This document shows positions 18,121-27,055 of a DNA stretch of 64,000 nt, one piece after another (positions within the stretch are counted from its first letter, which is position 1; the number at the start of each line of letters is the position of its first letter). The position numbers and the translations under genes were made by a program. The DNA is from an uncultured bacterium (GTDB lineage: Bacteria; CSSED10-310; CALFER01), in assembly GCA_937951895.1 (NCBI GenBank), contig CALFER010000017.1, positions 38,108 to 102,107 of the forward strand. The letters are read 5' to 3'. The notes below the pieces were generated by a model. It was not told where the DNA came from. It was given only the letters and a program-made list of their open reading frames with translations, and made no database searches.

Positions 18121-19400
18121 ACCCCCTCGACTTCCTCGAGCCCTTTGATGGCGCAGAACCGGCCGCACATGCTGCAGACCGATCGATCTTCCGGAGGCGC
18201 TGAGTCACGCACCTGAGCGGCTGTCACGGGATCGATGGCAACTGCGATCTGGGTATCCCAATCGAGTTTCTTGCGGGCTTCTGCCATCCGGTTATCCGGA
18301 TCCATGGCGCCTGGAATTCCGAGCGCGATATCGGCCGCATGAGCGGCGATGCGGGATGCGATCACACCGTCGCGGACATCCTTCAGCGTCGGCAGACGGA
18401 GGTGTTCGGCAGGTGTGACATAACACAGGAAACTCGCACCGGAAAAAGCCGCAATGGCACCGCCGATAGCCGATGTGATGTGATCATACCCGGGAGCGAT
18501 ATCGGTAACGAGGGGTCCGAGAACGTAGAAGGGGGCATTCCGGCAGAGAGATTTCTGGATCTGCATATTGGTCCCGATCTGATGCAATGGCACATGACCA
18601 GGGCCTTCGACCATGACCTGAACGCCTTTCTTCCAGGCGCGCTCGGTCAATTCCCCCAGAGTGATCAATTCCTCGATCTGCGCCCGGTCGGTGGCATCCG
18701 CCAGGCATCCCGGACGGAGGCCATCTCCGAGACTGAGTGTCATATCGAACTCACGGGCGATGTCGAGCAAGCGATCGTATTGTTCGAAGAGAGGGTTTTC
18801 ATGTCTGTTTTTCCGGATCCAACGGGCAAGAAACGAGCCACCCCGGCTGACAATTCCCGTGATACGCCCTTGTGCATTCAACCGATCCAGAGCATTCCGG
18901 GTGACACCGCAATGCACCGTGATGAAATCGACGCCATCTTCACCATGGTGCCGGATGACCTCGAACAGATCATCAGCCGTCATGTCTTCTATGGATTTTC
19001 CCTGCCCGATCATTTTACAGGCCGCTTCATAAATTGGAACGGTTCCCAGCGGAACGTCACAGACAGAGCGGATTTCGCGGCGCATCCCCCGAATATCACC
19101 ACCGATGGACAGATCCATCACCGCATCGGCACCGGCAGCCACCGCGACGGCCACTTTCTCTTTTTCAACGTCCGGCTGATTCAAATCCGGTGACGTACCG
19201 ATATTGGCGTTGATTTTAATCCGAAACCCGGAGCCGACGACGCGGGGCTTTCTCAGGACATTGCGGTTGTTCGCGGGCAGTGCTGCCGAACCTTCAGCGA
19301 TGCTGGAACATATCCGATCCACCGTACAGCCTTCGTGAAGCGCTGCCAGTTCCATTTCCCGGGTAACCATTCTTTGTAGTGCGGATTCTCGTTGTGTCAT
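18117..19400 (-). CDS. thiC: Phosphomethylpyrimidine synthase ThiC
   Basis: Radical SAM enzyme that rearranges aminoimidazole ribotide into HMP-phosphate. Conserved blocks include KINANIGTSPDL, AVMDLSIGGDI, FITVHCGVTR, MVEGPGHVP and NAPFYVLGPLVTDIAPGYDHI. The unusual C-terminal cluster motif is CSMCGRFC (CxxCxxxxC). Length (427 aa) fits the shorter bacterial form. ATG 19400 is preceded by GAAAGGAAG. It is the first gene of the thiamine operon and has a strong promoter match but no recognisable THI-box riboswitch. Confidence 0.97.
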   Translation of the reverse strand: MTQRESALQRMVTREMELAALHEGCTVDRICSSIAEGSAALPANNRNVLRKPRVVGSGFRIKINANIGTSPDLNQPDVEKEKVAVAVAAGADAVMDLSIGGDIRGMRREIRSVCDVPLGTVPIYEAACKMIGQGKSIEDMTADDLFEVIRHHGEDGVDFITVHCGVTRNALDRLNAQGRITGIVSRGGSFLARWIRKNRHENPLFEQYDRLLDIAREFDMTLSLGDGLRPGCLADATDRAQIEELITLGELTERAWKKGVQVMVEGPGHVPLHQIGTNMQIQKSLCRNAPFYVLGPLVTDIAPGYDHITSAIGGAIAAFSGASFLCYVTPAEHLRLPTLKDVRDGVIASRIAAHAADIALGIPGAMDPDNRMAEARKKLDWDTQIAVAIDPVTAAQVRDSAPPEDRSVCSMCGRFCAIKGLEEVEGV

Positions 19401-19434
19401 GTGCTTCCTTTCGATAGAACAGAGACCGATTCCG

Positions 19435-19463
19435 ATCCTACGGCGCGTGCCTGAACGTGTCAA
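19435..19463 (-). promoter_or_regulatory. Sigma-70-like promoter for thiC
   Basis: On the minus strand, TTGACA (19463-19458) and TAGGAT (19440-19435) are exactly 17 bp apart, upstream of the thiC ATG at 19400. The predicted transcript leader is only about 28 nt, too short to hold a TPP riboswitch. Confidence 0.65.
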
Positions 19464-19541
19464 CCGGAACAACCAGCCGTCATCCGGTGTAATGAGTGAA
19501 GACGGTGGCGGAAGTTACCGGAGAATGGAGTTGGAGCGGTT

Positions 19542-20297
19542 GTGAATCCGAGCAGTCCCTACAGTCAGACCTACATCATCGAGCCTGAAAAATCCAATCG
19601 AACCCGAATTCCCTGGATCGCCTGGCTTCTCTTCGGCCTGACCATCATCTCAACTGTTCTGGCAGGCGCGCTTCAACAACGCGTCAATCTGACCGAAAAT
19701 CCCTGGCACATCATTTATGGAGTTCCATTTTCGTTCACGCTCCTGCTGATTCTGGGAGTCCATGAATTCGGTCACTGGATCATGTGCAGGTTGCACAACG
19801 TGCCCGCAACGGTTCCCTATTTCATCCCGATGCCGAATCTTCTCGGAACCATGGGTGCCTTCATCCGGATCAAAGGTGCTATTCCGACCCGTCGGGCCCT
19901 GCTCGATATCGGTATGGCCGGACCGATCGCCGGATTCATCATCGCCCTGCCCGCAACCGTCATCGGGCTGGTGATGTCGACTCCAGTTCCCGCATTTCAT
20001 CCCGAAGGCATGCAGATGGGCACATCGATCCTGATGTTGCTCCTGGTGAAACTCATCTTCCCGTCTCTGCCTGAAGGCTTCACGATCACCCTGCACCCGA
20101 TCGGCTTCGCCGGCATCATCGGTCTTCTCATCACGTCTCTCAATCTGCTGCCGATCGGACAACTGGATGGTGGCCACATCGCATCTGCTCTCTTCGGCCG
20201 ACGTCAGTGGAACATCGCCCGGGTTTTTCTGATTCTGCTGGCGCCTCTCGGCTTACTAGGGAAGGCTGGTGGTTCTGGCTCGCGTTGCTGCTGTTGA
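19542..20297 (+). CDS. Site-2-type (M50) membrane metalloprotease, frameshifted near the 3' end
   Basis: Intramembrane zinc protease of the S2P/M50 family. The zinc motif HEFGH lies in GVHEFGHWIMCR (~residue 75). A second conserved segment, NLLPIGQLDGGHI, supplies the third metal ligand near residue 207. About six membrane helices are visible. The GTG start at 19542 has an upstream GGAG. The last nine residues of this open frame (KAGGSGSRCCC region) do not fit the family; the expected C-terminal helices continue in other frames up to 20420. Proteases of this type may cut anti-sigma factors, but the target here is unknown. Confidence 0.85.
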   Translation: MNPSSPYSQTYIIEPEKSNRTRIPWIAWLLFGLTIISTVLAGALQQRVNLTENPWHIIYGVPFSFTLLLILGVHEFGHWIMCRLHNVPATVPYFIPMPNLLGTMGAFIRIKGAIPTRRALLDIGMAGPIAGFIIALPATVIGLVMSTPVPAFHPEGMQMGTSILMLLLVKLIFPSLPEGFTITLHPIGFAGIIGLLITSLNLLPIGQLDGGHIASALFGRRQWNIARVFLILLAPLGLLGKAGGSGSRCCC

Positions 20298-20420
20298 TGG
20301 GATTCCGACATCCCGTCATTCAGGACGCGATCCCTGGGACCGATCCGCAGGCGACTGGCGTGGTTCACCATCGCCGTGTTTCTGCTTACCTTCGTCCCGA
20401 CACCTTTTATGAATCTCTAG
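20258..20420 (+). pseudogene. Off-frame C-terminal part of the M50 protease gene (compensating frameshifts)
   Basis: From about 20258 the family-like sequence moves to another frame (EGWWFWLALLLLMGFRHP). Near 20332 it returns to the original frame (RRRLAWFTIAVFLLTFVP) and ends at TAG 20418-20420. About one base is missing near the GGG at 20259-20261 and one extra near 20332-20338. Restored, the protein would be about 292 aa, with a normal M50 C-terminus. Either two sequence errors or a genuinely damaged gene could explain this. Confidence 0.7.
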
Positions 20421-21483
20421 GCAGCGATTCCGCGACTTCGTCAAACAACTCAAGTAACGCTTTAAGTATTTTCGATTCGGGGATCTTCCGGAGGGGCTTT
20501 CCGTGTTGGAACAGGAGCGCTTCTCCCCTGCCGCCCGCAATTCCGATATCCGCCTCGCGCGCTTCTCCCGGACCGTTGACAATGCATCCCATCACGGCGA
20601 CGGTGATCGGTTCGGTCCGATCGCGAACAGCGGCCTCAACCGCCTCAGCCAGCCGGATGATGTCGATCTGTGTTCTCCCGCACGTCGGACACGCGATCAC
20701 CCGCGGACCGCGACGACGCAATCCCAGTGCGCCCAGAATCGTATAGGCGGCATGGATTTCCTCGACGGGATCGGCCGCCAGCGACACCCGCAAGGTGTCT
20801 CCGATACCTTCATTCAGAAGGATCCCCAGACCGATCGCGGAACGGATCGCGCCGGTCAGCAGGGTTCCCGCCTCTGTGATCCCGATGTGGAGAGGGTAGT
20901 TGCACACCTGTGAGATCCGCCGGTAGGCATCGATGCTGAGAGGAACGTCGGATGATTTCAATGACAGAACGATGTCCTGAAAACCGAACCCGGAGAGCAG
21001 GTCGATCTGACGCATCGCGCTTTCACACAATGCTTCGGCTGTCGGATGGCCATGTTTTTTCAGAATGTCGTCTTCAAGCGATCCGGAATTGATGCCGACA
21101 CGGATGGGCACCTGGCGTGCCGATGCGGCATCGATGATCTGCCGCACCCGATCGCGCGATCCGATGTTCCCGGGATTGATCCGCAGCTTCTGCACGCCTG
21201 CTTCGATGGCTCCCAGCGCGAGTCGATAATCGAAGTGGATGTCCGCGGCAATCGGAATCGGAGAATGCCGAACGATCTGTGGCAATGCATCGAGAGCCGC
21301 GCGATCCGGAACGCTGACGCGCATCAGTTCAGCACCGGCGGCTGCGCATCGCCGGATCTGCTCGAGAGTTTTCACCGGATCGGAAGAATCCGTGTTCGTC
21401 ATGGATTGCACACGCACAGGAGCGGATCCACCGAGTTCCAGCGTTCCGATCCGAACCGGTCGCGTCTGGTTCCGTCCGCTCAT
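20407..21483 (-). CDS. ispG: 4-hydroxy-3-methylbut-2-enyl-diphosphate synthase IspG
   Basis: Iron-sulfur enzyme of the MEP isoprenoid pathway, converting MEcPP to HMBPP. The TIM-barrel part begins with VRVQSMTNTDSSD and contains LRINPGNIG. The C-terminal cluster ligands are CPTCGRTQ and GCIVNGPGE. The ATG at 21483 overlaps the dxr stop (ATGA); an in-frame TTG at 21495 is less likely. Dxr and IspG, two steps of the same pathway, are thus translationally coupled. The 3' end overlaps the convergent M50 protease remnant by 14 bp. Confidence 0.96.
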   Translation of the reverse strand: MSGRNQTRPVRIGTLELGGSAPVRVQSMTNTDSSDPVKTLEQIRRCAAAGAELMRVSVPDRAALDALPQIVRHSPIPIAADIHFDYRLALGAIEAGVQKLRINPGNIGSRDRVRQIIDAASARQVPIRVGINSGSLEDDILKKHGHPTAEALCESAMRQIDLLSGFGFQDIVLSLKSSDVPLSIDAYRRISQVCNYPLHIGITEAGTLLTGAIRSAIGLGILLNEGIGDTLRVSLAADPVEEIHAAYTILGALGLRRRGPRVIACPTCGRTQIDIIRLAEAVEAAVRDRTEPITVAVMGCIVNGPGEAREADIGIAGGRGEALLFQHGKPLRKIPESKILKALLELFDEVAESLPRDS

Positions 21484-22640
21484 GAATTCACGCAATGTCT
21501 TGCGATCGATTTCGCCCAGGAGTCCACTTCGATTACCTCATACAAGTCATATCGCTCGATGGGATGATGCCGATCCATGACCGACCGGATGACCCGGGGA
21601 ATGTCCGTGAATCGGATCGTTTCCGCACAGAATGCTTCCACGGCGATTTCATTCGCGGCATTGAGAACTGCCGGCATGGTCCCGCCGATCTCAAGCGCAC
21701 GATATGCCAGATTCAGGCAGGGAAAGCGGTCGTAATCCGGCGCATGGAAGGTCAATCGGGCCAGGCGACAAAAATCGATCCGTTCGAGCGGTGCGTCCCA
21801 GTGTTTGCCGGCCGTCATCGCGTACAGAATGGGGAGTCGCATGTCGGGGATGCTCATCTGGGCCATGACCGACCCATCCCGGGTTTCCACCATGGAATGG
21901 ATAATGCTTTCCGGATGAATCACCACGTCGATCCTCGAAGATTCAATTTGGAACAACCATCGCGCTTCGATGACTTCGAGACCCTTGTTCATGAGTGTCG
22001 CGGAGTCGATTGTGATCTTCCTGCCCATGTCCCAGGTCGGGTGCGCGAGAGCATCGCGGGGTGTGATCGCATTCAGATCGAGATCCGGGCGGTTCCGGAA
22101 AGGACCGCCTGAACACGTCAGAATCAGGCGGCGAATCTCTGAGTGTTCCAGGCCGGCGAGACACTGGGCGATCGCCGAATGCTCCGAGTCAACCGGATGA
22201 ATCGTCGAGCCGGAGCGGAGGGCCGCATCCGACACGAGTTGGCCGCAGGTCACGAATGTTTCCTTGTTGGCAATGGCGACATCGAGACCCGATTCGATCG
22301 CCGCCATGGTCGGAATCAATCCTGCGGTTCCGGAAATCGCGGAGAGAACCGTATCCGTTTCGACGCTCTGCCCTCTGGCCAGTGCTTCAAGGTGGTCCGG
22401 GCCGGTCAGGATACGGACGGTGGTATGCGAAAGAGCGCTTTTCAAGCGTTGTGCCGCTCCGGGTTCCATGACGTGAACCACCTCAGGCCCGACTCGCTGA
22501 ATCTGATCGATGAAGCGATCGATTCGATTGCCCTGTGCGCTCAATGCCTGAATCCTGAATCGGTCCGGAAATCGACTCAGAATGTCGACCGCCTGCTCAC
22601 CGATCGATCCGGTCGCGCCGAGAATCACGATATTTTTCAT
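21480..22640 (-). CDS. dxr: 1-deoxy-D-xylulose-5-phosphate reductoisomerase
   Basis: Second enzyme of the MEP pathway; reduces and rearranges DXP to MEP with NADPH. The dinucleotide-binding loop ILGATGSIG is at the N-terminus, followed by ANKETFVTCG, the metal and substrate motif PVDSEHSA, and SGGPF and HPTWDMGRKITIDSATLMNKGLE. Length (386 aa) is typical. The ATG has TAAGGAG upstream. It lies between cdsA and ispG in the long translation/isoprenoid run. Confidence 0.97.
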   Translation of the reverse strand: MKNIVILGATGSIGEQAVDILSRFPDRFRIQALSAQGNRIDRFIDQIQRVGPEVVHVMEPGAAQRLKSALSHTTVRILTGPDHLEALARGQSVETDTVLSAISGTAGLIPTMAAIESGLDVAIANKETFVTCGQLVSDAALRSGSTIHPVDSEHSAIAQCLAGLEHSEIRRLILTCSGGPFRNRPDLDLNAITPRDALAHPTWDMGRKITIDSATLMNKGLEVIEARWLFQIESSRIDVVIHPESIIHSMVETRDGSVMAQMSIPDMRLPILYAMTAGKHWDAPLERIDFCRLARLTFHAPDYDRFPCLNLAYRALEIGGTMPAVLNAANEIAVEAFCAETIRFTDIPRVIRSVMDRHHPIERYDLYEVIEVDSWAKSIARHCVNS

Positions 22641-22652
22641 GGAAACGACTCC

Positions 22653-23489
22653 TTAGAGGGGCAGCCAGACGAGCCGTATGTATGCGTACATCAATGGAGC
22701 GGTGAGGAGCAGACTGTCAAGGCGATCCAGAAAACCGCCGTGTCCCGGAATCAAATGGCCCGAGTCCTTGACACAGGCTGCTCGCTTGAAGATGGACTTG
22801 AGAAGATCTCCGGTGTGTGACAGCACAATGATAACAGGACTCAGGAGCAGTAAATGCCAGAATGGAATCGGAAGTCTGAAAGCGGCATTGGCCAGAAGCC
22901 CTGCAATGGTCCCTGTCACGAGCGCTCCGATGAGTCCCTCGACGGTTTTTCCGGGACTGATGACCGGAGACAGACGTCGTTTGCCGAACCGGCGTCCGAT
23001 GTGCATGGCCCCAGCATCTCCGAGCCATACGATGCTCAACAGCAGAAACAGAACATATCGGCCATCCAACGGAACCTCATTGCCTCTGATCAGAATGAGC
23101 GATCCGCAACTCCAGGACACGATCAGGCTTGCAGTGATCAATCCCGACACACTCGCTGCGGCTGCTTTCATGTCAGTCTGTGGTCCGGCAGCATAATACA
23201 GGGCCGATCCGATCAGAACGATGGCCGTCGGGAAGACGATCAGGAATCCGTCCTGATAGATATCGTAGGCCAGAAAACCGGTGATACAGATTGCCCCGGA
23301 AATGATGCCGACTGTTTTCGGAATCGCGCCGGACACTTTGCAGATGATGACGAGCCATTCCGAGAGAGCGATCAGGAACAGCGATCCGGCGATGGTTGCG
23401 AAAAGGGCTTGATGGGGATACAGGATCAGGATGATGACCAGCGGCAGGGCAACGATCGCCGTCAGATATCGCACAACCGTGTTCTTCAC
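22653..23489 (-). CDS. cdsA: Phosphatidate cytidylyltransferase
   Basis: Makes CDP-diacylglycerol from phosphatidate and CTP in the inner membrane. About seven or eight membrane helices are visible, and the CDS signature lies in KRRLSPVISPGKTVEGLIGAL, with SHTGDLLKSIFKRAACVKDSGHLIPGHGGFLDRLDS near the C-terminus. The GTG at 23489 overlaps the uppS stop as GTGA, so upstream in-frame codons were discarded. At 278 aa it has normal length. Confidence 0.94.
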   Translation of the reverse strand: MKNTVVRYLTAIVALPLVIILILYPHQALFATIAGSLFLIALSEWLVIICKVSGAIPKTVGIISGAICITGFLAYDIYQDGFLIVFPTAIVLIGSALYYAAGPQTDMKAAAASVSGLITASLIVSWSCGSLILIRGNEVPLDGRYVLFLLLSIVWLGDAGAMHIGRRFGKRRLSPVISPGKTVEGLIGALVTGTIAGLLANAAFRLPIPFWHLLLLSPVIIVLSHTGDLLKSIFKRAACVKDSGHLIPGHGGFLDRLDSLLLTAPLMYAYIRLVWLPL

Positions 23490-24259
23490 CGGGTCGGTGC
23501 TCCGCCGGATACCTTGCCGAAACGCCTGTCCCGGTGCTGATACTCGTAAATTGCACGGATCAGATCCTGCGGTGCGAAATCCGGCCAGAGAACATCGGTA
23601 AAGAAAAACTCGGAATACGAACACTGCCAGAGCAGAAAGTTGGAGAGCCGATATTCCCCACTCGTACGGATGATCAATTCCGGATCCGGCAGACCGGCGG
23701 TCAGCAATCGGTCCGAAAAGATCTGTTCCGTCACAGCATCCGGATCGATCTTTCCGTTCATCGCATCCCGCATCAGCGATCGGGTCGCAGCGAGAATTTC
23801 TTCGCGACCGCTATATCCCAGCGCGAGATTCAATGTGAGATTCTGTCCGGAAGCCGTCTCGGACATGGTGCATTCGAGTTCTTGGACAACCGATTCCGGG
23901 AACTGATGAAGATCCCCGCTGATACGCAGTCGGACGCCGTTTTTCAGGAGACGCTCACGCTGCGAAATCAGATTGGCATGGAGAATCTCCATGAGTGCTT
24001 TGACCTCGAGAATCGGACGATTCCAGTTTTCGCGTGAGAATGTATACAAGGTCAGGAATCGGATTCCGAGTTCGGTTGCGGATTCGGTTATCCGCTCGAC
24101 GGTCCTGACCCCTGCATGATGTCCGGCAATTCGAGGCAAACCGCGTTTACCGGCCCATCGACCGTTTCCGTCCATGATGATGGCGATATGGATCGGGAGT
24201 TTGTTCCGATCGAGCATATCGGCGGTGATTCTGGCTGGACGTTTCGTGCTGCGAATCAT
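23486..24259 (-). CDS. uppS: Isoprenyl transferase (undecaprenyl diphosphate synthase)
   Basis: Cis-prenyltransferase making the C55 carrier lipid for peptidoglycan and polysaccharide export. The signature AIIMDGNGRWAGKRGLPRIAGHHAG holds the catalytic Asp. FLTLYTFSRENWNRP, LNLALGYSGREEI and DPELIIRTSGEYRLSNFLLWQ follow. Length (257 aa) is normal. The ATG has AGGA at 7 nt. It sits between frr and cdsA, the common bacterial order. Confidence 0.96.
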   Translation of the reverse strand: MIRSTKRPARITADMLDRNKLPIHIAIIMDGNGRWAGKRGLPRIAGHHAGVRTVERITESATELGIRFLTLYTFSRENWNRPILEVKALMEILHANLISQRERLLKNGVRLRISGDLHQFPESVVQELECTMSETASGQNLTLNLALGYSGREEILAATRSLMRDAMNGKIDPDAVTEQIFSDRLLTAGLPDPELIIRTSGEYRLSNFLLWQCSYSEFFFTDVLWPDFAPQDLIRAIYEYQHRDRRFGKVSGGAPTR

Positions 24260-24268
24260 GCCGATATC

Positions 24269-24826
24269 CTAGAAATCGAGTATTTCTTTTTCTTTGGCGA
24301 GTCCGGCGGCATCCAGTTTTTTGATATAGTCATCCGTCAGTTTCTGGATCTCGTCATACCCTTTGTGGGCTTCGTCCTCGGTGACTTCCTTATCCTTCAG
24401 AATCTGCTTGATCTGGTCATTGGCTTCGCGACGGATGTTTCGCAACGCCACCCGGCCTTCTTCGGTCATTTTTTTCACGACCTTGACCAATTGCTGGCGA
24501 CGCTCTTCCGTCAGGGCGGGAATATTGATCCGGATCAGTTTTCCGTCGGAATTCGGCACGAGACCCGTGTCGCTTTTCTGAATCGCTTTTTCGACCTGAG
24601 TGGTGACGGATGCATCCCATGGCTGGATGACGATCAGAGTGGGTTCGGGGATCGATATCTTGGCGACCTGCTTGATGGGCGTTGGTGTTCCATAGTAATC
24701 GACCTTGATATGCTCAACCAAAGCAGAGTTGGCTCGACCGGTTCTCACCGACGAATACTGACGCTGGTAATGATCCAAAGTCTCTTCCATCTTCAGAATC
24801 GTCTCTTCATTCACATCCTTGATCAT
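24269..24826 (-). CDS. frr: Ribosome recycling factor
   Basis: Splits post-termination ribosomes together with EF-G. The 185-aa protein has the typical start with a long charged helix, the segment SVRTGRANSALVEHIKVDYYGTPTPIKQVA, and LIRINIPALTEERRQQLVKVVKKMTEEGRVALRNIRREA. The ATG overlaps the pyrH stop (ATGA at 24823-24826) and has AAGGAG upstream. Confidence 0.98.
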   Translation of the reverse strand: MIKDVNEETILKMEETLDHYQRQYSSVRTGRANSALVEHIKVDYYGTPTPIKQVAKISIPEPTLIVIQPWDASVTTQVEKAIQKSDTGLVPNSDGKLIRINIPALTEERRQQLVKVVKKMTEEGRVALRNIRREANDQIKQILKDKEVTEDEAHKGYDEIQKLTDDYIKKLDAAGLAKEKEILDF

Positions 24827-25557
24827 GACTCGTCTCCTTTTGTGATCAGTGTGCCGACATTCTGTCCCAGTATCGTCCGGATAAGATTTCCCGATTCGGT
24901 CAGATTGATGACACGAACCGGCAGCGAGTTATCTCTGCACAGAGCGATCGATGTGGCATCCATGACCTTCAGGTTCAGATTCAGAACGCGGTCATAACTG
25001 AGCTGATCGAATTTGACCGCATCCTTGAATATCTTGGGATCCTTGTCGAAAACGCCGTCGACTTTGGTCGCTTTGATCATGACATTGGCATTGATTTCGA
25101 GGGCGCGAAGTGCAGCCGCGGTATCCGTCGAAAAATATGGGTTTCCGGTACCCCCGGCAAACACGACGACCTTGCCGTCATCGAGGCATGCCCGAGCGGT
25201 TTGCGCCGAGTAACTCGGGAAGACACCGGCGATGTTCAATGCCGAGAACGCCTCTGCAGGTTGTCCAGCCGCGATCAGAAACTGCTTGACGGCCAGTGCA
25301 TTGATCATAGTTGCGAGCATCCCCATCTGATCGGCGGCCACCCGGTCGATCCGTCCATCGGCATGGATTCCCCTGAAAATATTGCCTCCGCCGATCACCA
25401 GCGCGATACCTGCGCCCGTCGCAGCAGCGGATTTGACTTCGAGTGCAAAGGAAAAGGCGGTGGAGGGGTCGATTCCCTGCTTGCCACCGCCCAATGCTTC
25501 ACCCGACATTTTGACGAGGACTCTGATATGATTCGATTGAGTGTGTTCCACGTTCAC
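24823..25557 (-). CDS. pyrH: UMP kinase
   Basis: Phosphorylates UMP to UDP for pyrimidine nucleotide supply. The amino-acid-kinase motifs VLVKMSGEALGG, IALVIGGGNIFRG, DQMGMLATMINALAVKQFL, VVFAGGTGNPYFSTDTAAALRA and a C-terminal LTESGNLIRTILGQNVGTLI are all present. The GTG at 25557 is preceded by GAGG; the first ~10 residues are poorly conserved, so a start a few codons later is possible. It lies between tsf and frr. Confidence 0.96.
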   Translation of the reverse strand: MNVEHTQSNHIRVLVKMSGEALGGGKQGIDPSTAFSFALEVKSAAATGAGIALVIGGGNIFRGIHADGRIDRVAADQMGMLATMINALAVKQFLIAAGQPAEAFSALNIAGVFPSYSAQTARACLDDGKVVVFAGGTGNPYFSTDTAAALRALEINANVMIKATKVDGVFDKDPKIFKDAVKFDQLSYDRVLNLNLKVMDATSIALCRDNSLPVRVINLTESGNLIRTILGQNVGTLITKGDES

Positions 25558-25589
25558 GAGCCCTCGTTATCGGTGAGAACGCCGCTGGC

Positions 25590-26183
25590 TTATTCGCCCA
25601 ATGACATCCTCACAAAGCGGCCGATCCGAATGTTCTCGCCCAATTTCGCGATGACGGCCTTGATTACTTCCTCAACGGTTTTCTCTTCGTCCTTCACGAA
25701 CTGCTGTTTGAGCAGACAGAACTGAGTGTAGAACTTGGAGACCTTCCCATCAACGATTTTTTCGACGATGTTCTGCGGTTTTCCCAGAGCGGCGACCTGC
25801 TCGGTATAGATCGCGCGTTCTTTTTCGAGAACGTCGGCGGGAACGCTTTCCGGATCGAGATATGCCGGGTTGGCCGATGCGATATGCATGGCGACATCCC
25901 GGACGAGTTGCTGGAAGTCGTCGGTTTTCGCCACGAAGTCCGTTTCGCACATCACTTCGACGAGCACAGCGAGTTTGTTCGAGTGATGGATGTAACTGCC
26001 GACTACGCCTTCCGATGTGGCCCTGTGGGCTTTTTTCGATGCGTCCGCAAGACCTTTCTTGCGCAGATATTCAATCGCTTTTTCGATATCGCCCTGGGTC
26101 GCAAGCAGTGCTTCCTTGCACTTCATGATACCCAGACCGGTTTTTTCACGCAGATCCGCAATCAATGCTGCCGTGATATCCAT
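25590..26183 (-). CDS. tsf: Elongation factor Ts
   Basis: Nucleotide exchange factor for EF-Tu. The N-terminal UBA-like domain (LIADLREKTGLGIMKCKEALLATQGDIEKAIEYLRKKGL) is followed by VVGSYIHHSNKLAVLVEVMCETDFVAKTDDF and the C-terminal helix region. At 197 aa it is the short form that lacks the second half of the core found in E. coli EF-Ts (about 283 aa). The ATG has GGAGGT upstream. It is encoded just after rpsB, the usual arrangement. Confidence 0.97.
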   Translation of the reverse strand: MDITAALIADLREKTGLGIMKCKEALLATQGDIEKAIEYLRKKGLADASKKAHRATSEGVVGSYIHHSNKLAVLVEVMCETDFVAKTDDFQQLVRDVAMHIASANPAYLDPESVPADVLEKERAIYTEQVAALGKPQNIVEKIVDGKVSKFYTQFCLLKQQFVKDEEKTVEEVIKAVIAKLGENIRIGRFVRMSLGE

Positions 26184-26200
26184 ACCGATTTACCTCCGGT

Positions 26201-27055
26201 TCATTCCTCTTCTACGGGGACCGATTCGCTGTCAAGCTTTTCGATCTGTTTTTCCTGTTTTCGCTGAGGCGTCGGTCGCGAACGTCTCACCGGCGCTTCC
26301 TCGCCGTCCTTGCCGAAATCTACATCCGGTTTCTCTGTCTCAACCACCCCGCGTGTGCCGATGGTCTTGCGGAAGACATCGTGACCGTTGATGGCAGACT
26401 GAGCAATTTGTGAAATGATGAGTTGAATGGAGCGAATTGCGTCGTCATTACCCGGAATCGGATAATCGATTTCGTTCGGATCGCAATTGGTATCGATGAT
26501 GGCTATGACGGGAATATTGAGTTTTCGAGCTTCCTGAACGGCGATGTGTTCCATTTTCGGATCGACCACCACGAGAACGCCGGGAAGATCGGTCATCTTG
26601 CGAATGCCTTCGAGATTTCGTTCGAGTTTGATGCGTTCTTTTTCGAGACGCTGGGCTTCCTTTTTGCTCAAATCGAGATAGCCGTCATTGGCTTTCATCG
26701 TCTCGAGTGTCTCCCAGCGCGCGACCGATTTCTTGATGGTGGCGAAATTGGTCAGCATGCCACCCAGCCAACGGTGGGTCACATAGTACATCTTTGACCG
26801 CAACGCCTCTTCCTGAATGACGACCTGCGCTTGTTTCTTGGTGCCGACAAAGAGTACTTCCTTGCCATCGCTGCATGCATTGAAGATGAATTCGCATGCA
26901 CCCTTGAACAGCCTCATCGTCTTCTGCAGATCGATGATGTAGATACCGTTGCGCTCGCCGAAAATATACGGCTTCATCTTCGGGTTCCAGCGCTTGGTCT
27001 GGTGCCCGAAATGCACTCCGGCTTCGAGCAACTGCCGCATCGTTACAGTAACCAT
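26201..27055 (-). CDS. rpsB: Small ribosomal subunit protein uS2
   Basis: 30S subunit protein S2. The protein begins MVTVTMRQLLEAGVHFGHQT and includes NPKMKPYIFGERNGIYIIDLQKT, VLFVGTKKQAQ, HRWLGGMLTNF and PIPGNDDAIRSIQLI. A charged tail of about 55 residues after the conserved core (rich in Glu, Lys and Arg) makes it longer (284 aa) than E. coli S2. The ATG at 27055 has GGAGGTAG upstream; a longer open frame upstream lacks S2-like sequence. A 150-nt leader separates it from rpsI. Confidence 0.97.
   Translation of the reverse strand: MVTVTMRQLLEAGVHFGHQTKRWNPKMKPYIFGERNGIYIIDLQKTMRLFKGACEFIFNACSDGKEVLFVGTKKQAQVVIQEEALRSKMYYVTHRWLGGMLTNFATIKKSVARWETLETMKANDGYLDLSKKEAQRLEKERIKLERNLEGIRKMTDLPGVLVVVDPKMEHIAVQEARKLNIPVIAIIDTNCDPNEIDYPIPGNDDAIRSIQLIISQIAQSAINGHDVFRKTIGTRGVVETEKPDVDFGKDGEEAPVRRSRPTPQRKQEKQIEKLDSESVPVEEE

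Noticed and set aside
19542..20420. Naming the M50 protease RseP.
   Set aside because: It lacks the PDZ domains of RseP, is convergent with rather than downstream of dxr, and resembles the short S2P group instead.
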